A DNA stretch of 35,684 nucleotides, taken from contig JACPDX010000015.1 in the NCBI GenBank assembly GCA_016183805.1, forward strand, positions 1 through 35,684, given 5' to 3'. Below the pieces are notes generated by a model. The model made no database searches and was not told where the DNA came from. It worked only from the letters and a program-made list of their open reading frames with translations. Source of the DNA: Bacteroidota bacterium (lineage in GTDB: Bacteria; Bacteroidota; Bacteroidia; Flavobacteriales_E; Vicingaceae). The position numbers and the translations under genes are program-made. Positions 8,401 to 15,020 of the stretch are shown here, piece after piece (position 1 is the first letter of the stretch; the number at the start of each line of letters is the position of its first letter).

Positions 8401-8986
8401 CTACAAAACCTTTATCAAATACTTTCTTATAACCTTGCTTCGCCTTCAATGGCTCAGTAAAATAATCCGAAAAGTCTGTTCCAATCAGTTTGTTGCGTTT
8501 TATTCCTGTTACTTTTACTGAAGCTTCATTTACATCGGTTATCTTTCCCTCGGCACTTATGGTGACAAGAGGGTCTAAACTTGCTTCAATTAATCTACGT
8601 GCATATTGTGAAGATTGTTTTTGTGCAGTAATATCTCTTGCGGCAGCAAAAACACCGAGAACATTTCCTTTGTTATCCTTATAAACAGAAGCATTGTATA
8701 ATACATCTGTTAATTTACCATTTTTGTGTTTTATTGTCAATGGATAATCCGAAACAAAACCTTTATCAAAAACCTGTCTGTAACCTTTTTGAGCCATTAA
8801 AGGCTCTGTAAAATAATTTGAAAAGTCAGTCCCAATAAGGTTTTTCCTGGAAACACCGGTTACTTTAATAGAAGCCTCGTTCACATCAGTAATTTTCCCT
8901 TCAGCGTTTATGGTTACCAAAGGGTCCAAGCTGGCTTCAATTAAACTCCTCGCATATTGAGATTTCTCCGTTTGAATCTTTTCCAT
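5414..8986 (-). CDS. Soluble hybrid histidine kinase: PAS-PAS-13x21-residue coil-PAS-HisKA-HATPase-REC-Hpt
   Basis: 1190 residues with no membrane segment, so cytoplasmic. PAS 1 (about 9-122) and PAS 2 (about 127-240) are near duplicates. Residues 244-514 are thirteen copies of a 21-residue heptad repeat (IANKELAFQNNEKEKRA plus linker). PAS 3 spans about 532-645. HisKA has SHEIRTP with His694. The ATPase domain has Asn811 (N box), DTGIG from Asp843 and GGTGLGL 872-878. The receiver has Asp983 (ILMDLQMPVMNG). A C-terminal Hpt-like region has His1125 (VHKMIPSFSIVG). The full phosphorelay His694-Asp983-His1125 is therefore present, and the separate receiver encoded next is the likely final acceptor. 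The signal is unknown; PAS domains could bind a cofactor or metabolite. It starts 5 bp after the AraC gene. Confidence 0.93.
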   Translation of the reverse strand: MEKIQTEKSQYARSLIEASLDPLVTINAEGKITDVNEASIKVTGVSRKNLIGTDFSNYFTEPLMAQKGYRQVFDKGFVSDYPLTIKHKNGKLTDVLYNASVYKDNKGNVLGVFAAARDITAQKQSSQYARRLIEASLDPLVTISAEGKITDVNEASVKVTGIKRNKLIGTDFSDYFTEPLKAKQGYKKVFDKGFVADYPLTIKNKNGKLIDVLYNASIYKDDKGNVLGVFAAARDVTEQKWSVDLRIANKELAFQNKEKEKRANELSIANKELAFQNNEKEKRANELSIANKELAFQNNEKEKRAIELGIANKELAFQNNEKEKRAAELLIANEELAFQNEEKEKRADELSVANKELAFQNNEKEKRANELSVANKELAFQNNEKEKRAAELLIANKELAFQNNEKEKRANELGIANKELAFQNNEKEKRANELSVANKELAFQNGEKGKRATELSIANKELAFQNNEKEKRAAELVIANKELVFQTGEKEKRAAELVIADKELEFQNKEREKREIANKELEAISSSLKLASQYSLSLIEASRDPLFTISTEGKITDLNQATVKVTGVSRDKLINSDFCDYFTNPKKAQRSYQQIFKKGFVVDFPLTIKDGKLTDVLFNGSVYKNDSGEVIGAVVVARDITEQNIFENELTEAKIFAELATTIAEEAKIKAESATSIAENAVKAKQQFLSNMSHEIRTPMNAIIGFTKVLLKTNLTDKQKEYLNAIRISGNALIVLINDILDLAKVDAGKMTFEQTPFIMADTLSSMLHLFEIKIQEKNLLLIREYDDRIPDVLVGDPVRLHQIILNLVSNAVKFTRKGSITVSVRLLKQDKKKVTLEFSVADTGIGITATKIPTIFDDFQQATSDTSRLYGGTGLGLAIVKQLIEPQGGSIQVQSTVDVGSVFSFTLSFGKTDKVVDSETLITEIDDEIKNIKVLVVEDIALNQLLMKTLLDDFGFDRDIADNGKVAIEKLKTKDYDIILMDLQMPVMNGFETTDYIRNTLNSKIPIIALTADVTTVDLAKCKAVGMDDYIAKPIDERVLYTKIIGLVAKPTQIKPNEKKEIITSEIKKEKCTDLTYLNQRTKSNPELMMEMITLYLEQTTPLIKTMKQGDLDKDWPLLQAAVHKMIPSFSIVGIHVDFENLAKKIQEYASTQQQTELIHPMVLQLENICNQACIELEEEFNTIKNNNE
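7445..8257 (-). repeat. Tandem 63-bp coding repeat, 13 units, in the hybrid kinase
   Basis: Thirteen consecutive 63-bp units (the last 57 bp) encode the 21-residue coiled-coil repeat. Units are highly similar in DNA and protein. Variation clusters at the first residues of each unit (ELS, ELG, ELL, ELV) and the last (N, A, I, D, T). Being exactly three heptads long, the unit can change in copy number without altering frame or coiled-coil phase. Confidence 0.95.
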
Positions 8987-8991
8987 GTTTA

Positions 8992-9585
8992 TTAATTGAT
9001 GTGCGAATTTGGGTTAGTTGCATTTCCAATGTCTTCAATCGAGCTTCTTCTTTTATCTTTTAATTGTTTAAAATGTGAAGGGGATAATCCCGTCATTTTT
9101 TTAAACTGATTGGATAAATGAGCAACACTACTGTAATTCATTTTCCAGGCAATTTCGGTAATGTTTAATTCATTATAAATAATGAGTTCCTTGATGCGTT
9201 CAATTTTATGAGCAATAATAAATTGTTCAATGGTTGTGCCTTGCACTTCCGAAAACAAGTTGGATAAATAGGTGTAATCGTAATTTAATTTTTCGCTTAA
9301 ATAATCAGAGAAATTCACTTTAATTATTTCATCACTATAATGTACCATTTCAATTATTACATTTTTAATTTTTTCAATCAGCATGGCCTTTTTATCATCC
9401 ATTAACTCAAGACCGGAAAGTAGTAAACCCGCTTTTATCAATTCGCGTTGTTCCATGGTAATGTTTTCCATGATTTCTACTTCGCCCAATTCTACAGGAG
9501 TAAAATGCAAATCAAGTTTTTTCAATTCTTCTCTCACGGCAAGTTTGCAGCGGTTACTAACCATGTATTTGATAAAAAGTCTCAA
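8992..9585 (-). CDS. AraC-family transcriptional regulator
   Basis: 197 residues. The C-terminal AraC DNA-binding domain (about 85-180) has a first helix-turn-helix around NYDYTYLSNLFSEVQGTTIEQF and a second with the family signature (ITEIAWKMNYSSVAHLSNQFKKMTGLSPSHFK). The N-terminal 70-80 residues (MRLFIKYMVSNRCKLAV, then LDLHFTPVELGEVEI) resemble the small ferredoxin-like/HMA-like domain seen before AraC domains in other Bacteroidota, with one Cys where metal-binding relatives have CxxC; this comparison is from memory. It heads the operon with the kinase and receiver. Its own promoter carries the 21-bp direct repeat, so autoregulation is likely. It has no receiver domain, so how the phosphorelay reaches it is not visible. 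Confidence 0.9.
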   Translation of the reverse strand: MRLFIKYMVSNRCKLAVREELKKLDLHFTPVELGEVEIMENITMEQRELIKAGLLLSGLELMDDKKAMLIEKIKNVIIEMVHYSDEIIKVNFSDYLSEKLNYDYTYLSNLFSEVQGTTIEQFIIAHKIERIKELIIYNELNITEIAWKMNYSSVAHLSNQFKKMTGLSPSHFKQLKDKRRSSIEDIGNATNPNSHIN

Positions 9586-9613
9586 ATTAATTTATTTAAA
9601 TAATAACCCACAG

Positions 9614-9678
9614 CAAAATTGCAAAGTACTAAAAGAGAAAAGTTACATAACTTTAGTAAAAAGTTACATAATTCACTG
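9614..9678 (-). promoter_or_regulatory. Promoter with AraC-type operator, site E (autoregulatory)
   Basis: Plus-strand boxes TTACAT (9664-9669) and TTACAT (9643-9648) are 21 bp apart, followed by ATTCACTG (9671-9678). A -7-like element CAATTTTG (9614-9621) lies 21 bp from the proximal box, one base closer than at the other four promoters. It lies directly before the AraC gene and so joins regulator and targets. Confidence 0.7.
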
Positions 9679-9903
9679 AATATTGGTAACGGTAGAAATA
9701 ATATTTTACTTGTAAAATAGAAACTATATTAGAATACTAAATAGTTGTAATTTAGAAGTAGCACAATATAGGACTTAAATGATGAACAATAGTTTTAATT
9801 AGAATTTACTTAAACCCAAAATAATCATTAGGAGGATTAAAAATCAGGGCTATATGATTTAGTTTTTAAAAAATGTCAATGATTCATTGAAAAAATAATT
9901 CAT
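9679..9903 (+). other. Divergent intergenic region with a short palindrome
   Basis: AT-rich spacer between site E and the promoter of the gene at 9916. The only structure seen is ATTTTACTTGTAAAAT (9703-9718), a perfect 7+7 inverted repeat with a 2-base centre, which could be an operator. No small gene or RNA recognised. Confidence 0.4.
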
Positions 9904-9911
9904 TATTTTTG
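9904..9911 (+). promoter_or_regulatory. -7 element four bases before ATG (leaderless)
   Basis: TATTTTTG is an exact TAnnTTTG match, followed by GACG and the ATG at 9916. Transcription should start at or next to the start codon. Confidence 0.55.
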
Positions 9912-9915
9912 GACG

Positions 9916-10434
9916 ATGAAAGGAGTTGTTGTTCTAATCTTAATTCTATTTACATCGTATTTTTTAAACGCTCAAAATTTTGGGTTAGGTGCCTCTGCCA
10001 TGTATAATTTTCAAACCGAAAGCTTTGGAGTAGGAGCAAGAGCTAATTTTTTTCCGAACAGTACGATTAGTTTTGTACCTCAATTTACTTACTATCCCGG
10101 TTGGGGAGAAATTAACGAATACATGATTGGAATGGCTATTGAATACAAGATTATAAGAGGAAATCGATTCAATTATTATTTATTGGTACATGGGGCATAT
10201 AATTCGTGGTTAAATTATGATGTTTCCGCTTTAAAAGATGCCCAACCCACTAATTGGAATTTAGAAGGTGGTGTTGGTGTTGCAACCAATACCTGCTTAC
10301 GACCGTTCTTAGAATATCGTTACAACATTAAATTTATGGAAACACACCTTCGCTTAGGATTACTTTATATTTTTGGATGTAATAATTCAAAATCAGGAAG
10401 AAGTGGAGGAGGTATTTGTCCCGCTTATCAATAA
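9916..10434 (+). CDS. Outer-membrane beta-barrel-like protein
   Basis: 172 residues. A signal peptide (about 1-19, YFLNAQ) is followed by alternating amphipathic strands with aromatic girdles (ASAMYNFQTESFGVGARANFF, ISFVPQFTYYPG, MIGMAIEYKI, FLEYRYNIKF, LRLGLLYIFG). This is typical of small 8-strand barrels of the OmpW/outer-membrane-protein type. A Cys and a Ser/Gly-rich tail (GCNNSKSGRSGGGICPAYQ) end it. The specific role is unknown. It is the first gene of a three-gene operon with a lipoprotein and a DUF2237 gene. Confidence 0.7.
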   Translation: MKGVVVLILILFTSYFLNAQNFGLGASAMYNFQTESFGVGARANFFPNSTISFVPQFTYYPGWGEINEYMIGMAIEYKIIRGNRFNYYLLVHGAYNSWLNYDVSALKDAQPTNWNLEGGVGVATNTCLRPFLEYRYNIKFMETHLRLGLLYIFGCNNSKSGRSGGGICPAYQ

Positions 10435-10442
10435 AACTAAAA

Positions 10443-11357
10443 ATGATATATAAAAAAATAAACTTAGTTATTCTTGTCGTTGTTGCTGTTTCATTAGCAA
10501 TGTCTTGTAAAAAAGACAGAATCGAGAAAAAAGAAAAAAATGAATATGCTCCTGTTAGCGATTATTTAGACACTAAAAAACAGCAAGAGCAAGAATTTAT
10601 AATTACCGGTTCTTCAAATGACACGATAACAGGTAACCAAGGTACTAGGTTGTTGGCAGGAAAAGATTGCCTGATGTTTCCAAATGGTGATACTGTTGGC
10701 TATCCCTTTACTGTTAAGTTGGTGGAGTTATATACGCCAAAAGACATGATTTACTGGCAAATACCAACGGTTTCCGGTGGTAATATTTTGGAAACAGATG
10801 GAGAAATCAGAGTTAGAGCTGTAAAAGACGGTCAGGATTTGGTTTTACGACCATCTTGTTTTTACAGAGTAATGATGCCTAATTCAGCTCCTAAAAGTTA
10901 CATGAGGGAATTTTTGGGTTTTGATGCCAGTGGGTTTGTTGATTGGACTGATAATCCTGCTGCCTTGAGTGTTACAACATCAGTAAGCCCTATATTCAGT
11001 ACAGATTCATACGGATATGTTGGAGATATTCCAAGGTTAGGTTGGTTAAATTGTGGATTTTTAGCAAACAACGGCTCGGGTAGCACTATTACTTTTACTT
11101 CGGAAACGGATAATTTACAGAATGTTGGGACTTTTGTTTATTTTCCGGCAACCAAATCGGTAATGCAAGCATATAATTCAGTTACAGGATTGATTCCAAA
11201 CGGAGCATCTATAAAAATTATTTTAATAGGCATGCAATCTTCGGGAGCTTTATTTTACTATTATAAAGACACAAGCATAAGTGGATCAACAACAATTGAT
11301 GTTGAAATGACGGCTATAACTGATGCTGATTTAACTACCTTACTAAATAGTTTATAA
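10443..11357 (+). CDS. Lipoprotein of unknown function
   Basis: 304 residues from ATG 10443, preferred over an ATG nine codons upstream because it gives a proper lipoprotein signal (INLVILVVVAVSLAMSC, then KKDR) and an 8-base gap from the previous stop. The mature part looks beta-rich, with no motif I recognise. Its pairing with a small barrel suggests an outer-membrane complex or surface protein. Confidence 0.75.
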   Translation: MIYKKINLVILVVVAVSLAMSCKKDRIEKKEKNEYAPVSDYLDTKKQQEQEFIITGSSNDTITGNQGTRLLAGKDCLMFPNGDTVGYPFTVKLVELYTPKDMIYWQIPTVSGGNILETDGEIRVRAVKDGQDLVLRPSCFYRVMMPNSAPKSYMREFLGFDASGFVDWTDNPAALSVTTSVSPIFSTDSYGYVGDIPRLGWLNCGFLANNGSGSTITFTSETDNLQNVGTFVYFPATKSVMQAYNSVTGLIPNGASIKIILIGMQSSGALFYYYKDTSISGSTTIDVEMTAITDADLTTLLNSL

Positions 11358-11359
11358 CC

Positions 11360-11626
11360 ATGGAACAACAATACAATATTTTCGGAGAACCTTTAATAGC
11401 TTGTAGTAACCAACCATTAACAGGGTTTTTTAGAGACGGTTGTTGCAATACCGATGGAACAGACTTTGGTGTGCATACGGTCTGTATAGTTGCTACAGAT
11501 GAGTTTTTAGATTTTTCGTTCCAAACAGGTAATGATTTATTAACCCCGGTTCCGCAATGGGATTTTCCCGGATTAAAAGCCGGTGACAGGTGGTGCTTAT
11601 GTGCCGAAAAATGCTTTATATACTAA
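11360..11626 (+). CDS. DUF2237 family protein, C-terminally shortened
   Basis: 88 residues. The sequence follows the DUF2237 pattern closely: NIFGEPLIACS, PLTGFFRDGCCNT, FGVHTVCIVATDEFLDFS, GNDLLTP, FPGLKAGDRWCLCA. Family members usually run on for roughly 30-40 residues with a conserved ATHE-type segment; here the frame ends with EKCFIY and stop. No other frame downstream restores the missing part before the terminator at 11662. The conserved Cys cluster is present. It starts 2 bp after the lipoprotein stop. Function unknown; possibly a decaying gene. Confidence 0.85.
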   Translation: MEQQYNIFGEPLIACSNQPLTGFFRDGCCNTDGTDFGVHTVCIVATDEFLDFSFQTGNDLLTPVPQWDFPGLKAGDRWCLCAEKCFIY

Positions 11627-11661
11627 ACAAGAACAATAGTTTGTTTTGGTGTATTGAGATG

Positions 11662-11707
11662 AAAAAAGAGAGCGGCTGAAAATTAATTTTCAGCCGCTCT
11701 CTTTTTT
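11662..11707. terminator. Bidirectional terminator, 46-bp perfect palindrome
   Basis: A 23-bp arm (11662-11684) is followed at once by its exact reverse complement (11685-11707). The core is GAGAGCGGCTGAAAATT, with six A at the left end and six T at the right. It serves both the plus-strand operon ending at 11626 and the minus-strand gene ending at 11723. Confidence 0.9.
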
Positions 11708-11722
11708 GTTAAACTTAGGGAG

Positions 11723-12082
11723 TTACCTTTTCACTTTAAAAGGTTCTACATTAATTTTTTTACCTTGTTTATTTATTGCTACTATTTGTTCAATGTAAAC
11801 AACATCAGGATTATCTTCTTTTAATAAGTTAATAATAGCATCTGAAATAACATTATCGGTCATTTTACCTTCTTTGTAATCTTTACCTGATATAAATCCT
11901 AAAGCAAACGAAAACACTTTGTAATCAGGATTATCAGTAGAAATAGTTTTACATTCAATCATATTTCGAATAGTAACTTCACTCACTGTTTTATTACAAA
12001 AGTTTAATTTAACTACATCTTGCGAAAATGCCGAAAAGGAAAAAATAAATCCAACTAGAAATAATGATATTTTTCTATTCAT
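11723..12082 (-). CDS. Secreted single-domain protein resembling the GldM C-terminal domain
   Basis: 119 residues. A signal peptide (about 1-20, FSAFSQ) is followed by about 95 residues whose pattern recalls the last domain of GldM/PorM: an early TISTDNPDYKVFSFALGF strand pair, NVISDAIINLLKED, then DVVYIEQIVAINKQGKKINVEPFKVK. GldM is the T9SS motor stalk. Here the domain stands alone after a cleavable signal, so it would be a free periplasmic protein. The assignment rests on remembered pattern similarity only. Confidence 0.6.
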   Translation of the reverse strand: MNRKISLFLVGFIFSFSAFSQDVVKLNFCNKTVSEVTIRNMIECKTISTDNPDYKVFSFALGFISGKDYKEGKMTDNVISDAIINLLKEDNPDVVYIEQIVAINKQGKKINVEPFKVKR

Positions 12083-12103
12083 GGTTTTTATGATATTACC
12101 TAA

Positions 12104-12445
12104 TTAATATTGGTTCATCATTTCTGCCCATGGTAATGCTGTTAATGCAGCACCAACAATACTTATGTAGATAATTACTACAATCAGGTATAAACTAGAA
12201 AGACATAATCCAATGATGGCACAAACTTTTCCTGCTTTCATGTTTTTGTATGAACTTTCAGAATAGTTGGTCGGGTTTTCTAAATATAGCTTGTTTGCTT
12301 TATTTGCTAATACAATGGCAATAATACCTAAAACGATACCAATAACGCCATAGCAAAAACAAAATACAATTGATAAAATACCTAATACCAACACTCCCGT
12401 TGCATTAGGTAACACTTGTTGTGAATTTATTTGTTGATTTTCCAT
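12104..12445 (-). CDS. Small membrane protein, DUF4190/CCC-motif-like
   Basis: 113 residues. Two hydrophobic hairpins: 16-47 (GVLVLGILSIVFCFCYGVIG then IVLGIIAIVLANKA) and 70-100 (KAGKVCAIIGLCLSSLYLIVVII). The layout and the Cys-rich first segment (FCFCYG) resemble the Bacteroidota CCC-motif/DUF4190 membrane proteins. Function unknown. The start lies 15 bp after the terminator of the upstream gene, so it needs its own promoter; TACATTTA (12450-12457, one mismatch to TAnnTTTG) is four bases before the ATG. Confidence 0.75.
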   Translation of the reverse strand: MENQQINSQQVLPNATGVLVLGILSIVFCFCYGVIGIVLGIIAIVLANKANKLYLENPTNYSESSYKNMKAGKVCAIIGLCLSSLYLIVVIIYISIVGAALTALPWAEMMNQY

Positions 12446-12460
12446 AAAGTAAATGTATAA

Positions 12461-12489
12461 AAAAAAGTCCCGAAAATCGGGACTTTTTT
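12461..12489 (-). terminator. Terminator between two membrane-protein genes
   Basis: Stem AAAAAAGTCCCGA (12461-12473) pairs with TCGGGACTTTTTT (12477-12489) around a 3-base loop. It ends transcription of the gene at 12505-12951. Confidence 0.9.
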
Positions 12490-12504
12490 AAGATTTTTTT
12501 AATG

Positions 12505-12951
12505 TTAGCTCATGTGTTTAACATTCAAGTAGTACATTACAATAAAACCAACTGTAATTACTGCACCAACAACACTAAAACCACTGTAAACAACACCCAT
12601 AATTAAAGATACTACACTAGCACCTGCATAAATCATGAACCCTTGTTTTTTTAGTTTCCACATTTTAATTACTCCTACTAATCCAACAATAGTAGTTAAA
12701 AATCCTACAATAAGGTAGGTCCATGTCATTGCAGCACTAGGGGCAGCAGAGGTTAAAGCAGACATGCCTTCCATCCCTTCCATGCCTTCCATTGCTTCCA
12801 TACCTGAAGTGATAGCACTAGCGGCACCCATTACTGTAATTACTCCGATGTACCCAAATATTGCAAAACCAGCGGCAATAAAAGATAAAATACATAAAAC
12901 TGTTAAGAATACTGGTCTTTTGCCAGCTGATTGTGTTGTTTCTTCACTCAT
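12505..12951 (-). CDS. Four-helix membrane protein of unknown function
   Basis: 148 residues. The first membrane segment (VFLTVLCILSFIAAGFAIFGYIGVITVMG) is followed by a Met/Glu/Gly loop with a short tandem repeat (EGMEGMEGM, about 55-63) and three further hydrophobic segments (about 73-95, 105-120, 123-142). Codons of the loop repeat are similar, suggesting recent slippage. No family recognised beyond a general resemblance to small Bacteroidota membrane proteins. Confidence 0.75.
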   Translation of the reverse strand: MSEETTQSAGKRPVFLTVLCILSFIAAGFAIFGYIGVITVMGAASAITSGMEAMEGMEGMEGMSALTSAAPSAAMTWTYLIVGFLTTIVGLVGVIKMWKLKKQGFMIYAGASVVSLIMGVVYSGFSVVGAVITVGFIVMYYLNVKHMS

Positions 12952-13142
12952 AATTTTAATTTTTTTAGTTAATATTAATTTTAGTTAGATGGAACTAATT
13001 TATAACAATATTTGAATTGCACAAAAGTTTAACTAAGAAATGTTTTTAACAGTCGGATAAATTACGGGTTTAATCGAAGAAGGAAACTCAATAAACAAGG
13101 TGTGTTCTATAAATTTCCTCTGTTAATAAGTTACTAAAAATA

Positions 13143-14852
13143 TTATTTTTTCCAATGTGTACTATTTTTGTTTTTACTATCAACTATGGTTATGGAATAT
13201 GTTTTAAAACACATTTCTTTTCCTGATTTTAAAATGATAGGTTCCATTAACCCCAATTCTTTTTTTACAATTAAAAAATGTTCATCTTTATTAATGTAAT
13301 TGCTCCATTGTTCTAAATCGTTTACTATTTTGTATCCGTTTATTGCCAAAATTTCATCGTTTACTGATAGCCCTTGATATTCGGCAACTGAACCTGGATA
13401 AATAGTATCAACCAAACACTTGTTGTTTTCGTAACGAACTTTAAAACCTAAATAACTTTCGTTGAAATTTTTAGTCGGTTCAATTTTTAAACCGCAACCT
13501 ATATAATTTAAGCTTTCTTTTATAAAAGGAGTATATTCGGCAGTACCATGAATTAGTTTTTTGTAGATGTTGTCAAACGATTTACCTGCTATTTTTTCTA
13601 CAGTTGATTTGAAATCGGAATCTGAAACTCCTTTGCCCTTTTTTGCAAAATCGGTATAAAGCATTTTCATCACATCGTTTAACGATTTTTTGTTTTTGGT
13701 GCTTTTTAAAATAAACACGTCGGTAATAAAAGCAATTAAAGCACCTTCAGTATAAATAGAGGTTTTTCTTCCGGGAGTACCTTTTACATAACCGTCTAAC
13801 CAAGTATCAAATGAAGATTGAGCTACCGAATAATTTTTGATGGCTGTATTGTGATAATGTTTTAACAAAAGTTCGTCAAAAGTTTTAGCATATTGATTCC
13901 AATTAAACACACCTGCAACAAACAACATTTTATCGCCCATGTAGGTAGTAACCCCTTCGCACAAATAACCCAATTCAGAATAATTTTCCTTGGTGTAATC
14001 GTAAGGAAACATTTCAATGGGGCGAATTTGTTTTACGTTCCACGTATGATACAATTCATGAGAACTTACACCTAACAATTCGTCATACCAATCAGGATTA
14101 TTAAACACATCATAACTCGGACCAATAGTAATTACTGTTGAGTTGTAGTGTTCAACACCGTGATAGGCTTTATAAGGTAGCACTTGAATCAAGAAATGAT
14201 AATCTTTAACCGGAAAACTACCAAAAGCATCAATTTGAGCTTTACAAAATTTTCTAAAATCGGTTTCAATTTTTTTGAAATCAGGTTTACATTCGCCATT
14301 AAACCAAACATTAAAGTTAACTTTTTGCTCCGTAAAAACATGATGTTTTAAATTGCTCGAAGCAATAAATGGGCTGTCGGCTAATTCGTGAAAATCTTTA
14401 GCATTAAACTTGTTTTTACCTTTTGAAATTAAACCGGTGGCTACTTTAAAGTTTTTTGGAATAATTAATTCTATTTCACAGGGTTCATTTATTCTTTCAT
14501 GAACATATAAGAAACAATTTACAGGATTTACATACAATTGGCTTTCATCTAAATAAGAAGAACCTGCATTGAGTTCAGCAGCATAATAGTTGTATTTTAC
14601 TACAACTGTTTTTGTTCCTTTTGTTTGAACTTTCCATAAATCTTTTTTAATTTTTTCACTTTTTAACGATTTACCTTTTTCATCAAAAGCTTCCCATTTT
14701 TGCACATTTTTAGCAAAATTTCCTAATTCATATCTTCCTGGTCGCCATGCAGGTAACTGAATCAATAATTCGTTCGAAGTTACCTTGTCAATGGTATATT
14801 CAATGTTGATGTAATGATTGCTGGGTTGTTGGTGATAAACTTTATAGTTCAT
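13143..14852 (-). CDS. M61-family metallopeptidase with PDZ domain
   Basis: 569 residues. The N-terminal beta domain (about 1-170) precedes the catalytic domain with HELYH (265-269), the zinc-binding HExxH, and Glu299 (LCEGVTTY) as the probable third ligand. The VKQIRP stretch after HExxH is typical of M61 (glycyl aminopeptidase family). A C-terminal PDZ domain spans about 445-545 (LGFKVRYENNKCLVDTIYPGSVAEYQGLSVNDEILAINGYKI). No signal peptide is seen, so it is likely cytoplasmic, although many relatives are exported. A -7 element TACTTTTG lies at 14880-14887. Confidence 0.92.
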   Translation of the reverse strand: MNYKVYHQQPSNHYINIEYTIDKVTSNELLIQLPAWRPGRYELGNFAKNVQKWEAFDEKGKSLKSEKIKKDLWKVQTKGTKTVVVKYNYYAAELNAGSSYLDESQLYVNPVNCFLYVHERINEPCEIELIIPKNFKVATGLISKGKNKFNAKDFHELADSPFIASSNLKHHVFTEQKVNFNVWFNGECKPDFKKIETDFRKFCKAQIDAFGSFPVKDYHFLIQVLPYKAYHGVEHYNSTVITIGPSYDVFNNPDWYDELLGVSSHELYHTWNVKQIRPIEMFPYDYTKENYSELGYLCEGVTTYMGDKMLFVAGVFNWNQYAKTFDELLLKHYHNTAIKNYSVAQSSFDTWLDGYVKGTPGRKTSIYTEGALIAFITDVFILKSTKNKKSLNDVMKMLYTDFAKKGKGVSDSDFKSTVEKIAGKSFDNIYKKLIHGTAEYTPFIKESLNYIGCGLKIEPTKNFNESYLGFKVRYENNKCLVDTIYPGSVAEYQGLSVNDEILAINGYKIVNDLEQWSNYINKDEHFLIVKKELGLMEPIILKSGKEMCFKTYSITIVDSKNKNSTHWKK

Positions 14853-14879
14853 TTCGTTGAGTTTGAAAATTTATAAAGT

Positions 14880-14887
14880 CAAAAGTA
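14880..14887 (-). promoter_or_regulatory. -7 element of the M61 peptidase gene
   Basis: TACTTTTG on the minus strand, an exact TAnnTTTG match, 27 bases before the ATG at 14852. No clear -33 element is claimed. Confidence 0.5.
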
Positions 14888-14954
14888 ATCTATTTGTAAG
14901 ATTTAAAATAAAACTTCTTTTTAACAATATTTGGCATACTTCTGCCGTAAATCG

Positions 14955-14985
14955 TTTGTACCACTTAAAAATCTGAATACTTTAG
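14955..14985 (+). promoter_or_regulatory. Promoter of the receptor gene
   Basis: TTTG (14955-14958), then 19 bp, then TACTTTAG (14978-14985). This fits the Bacteroidota -33 TTTG / -7 TAnnTTTG pattern with one mismatch. The ATG at 15021 gives a leader of about 32 bases. Confidence 0.5.
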
Positions 14986-15020
14986 CAGTCTTATTTTATA
15001 GAAACTTTTAACCCTTTAGG

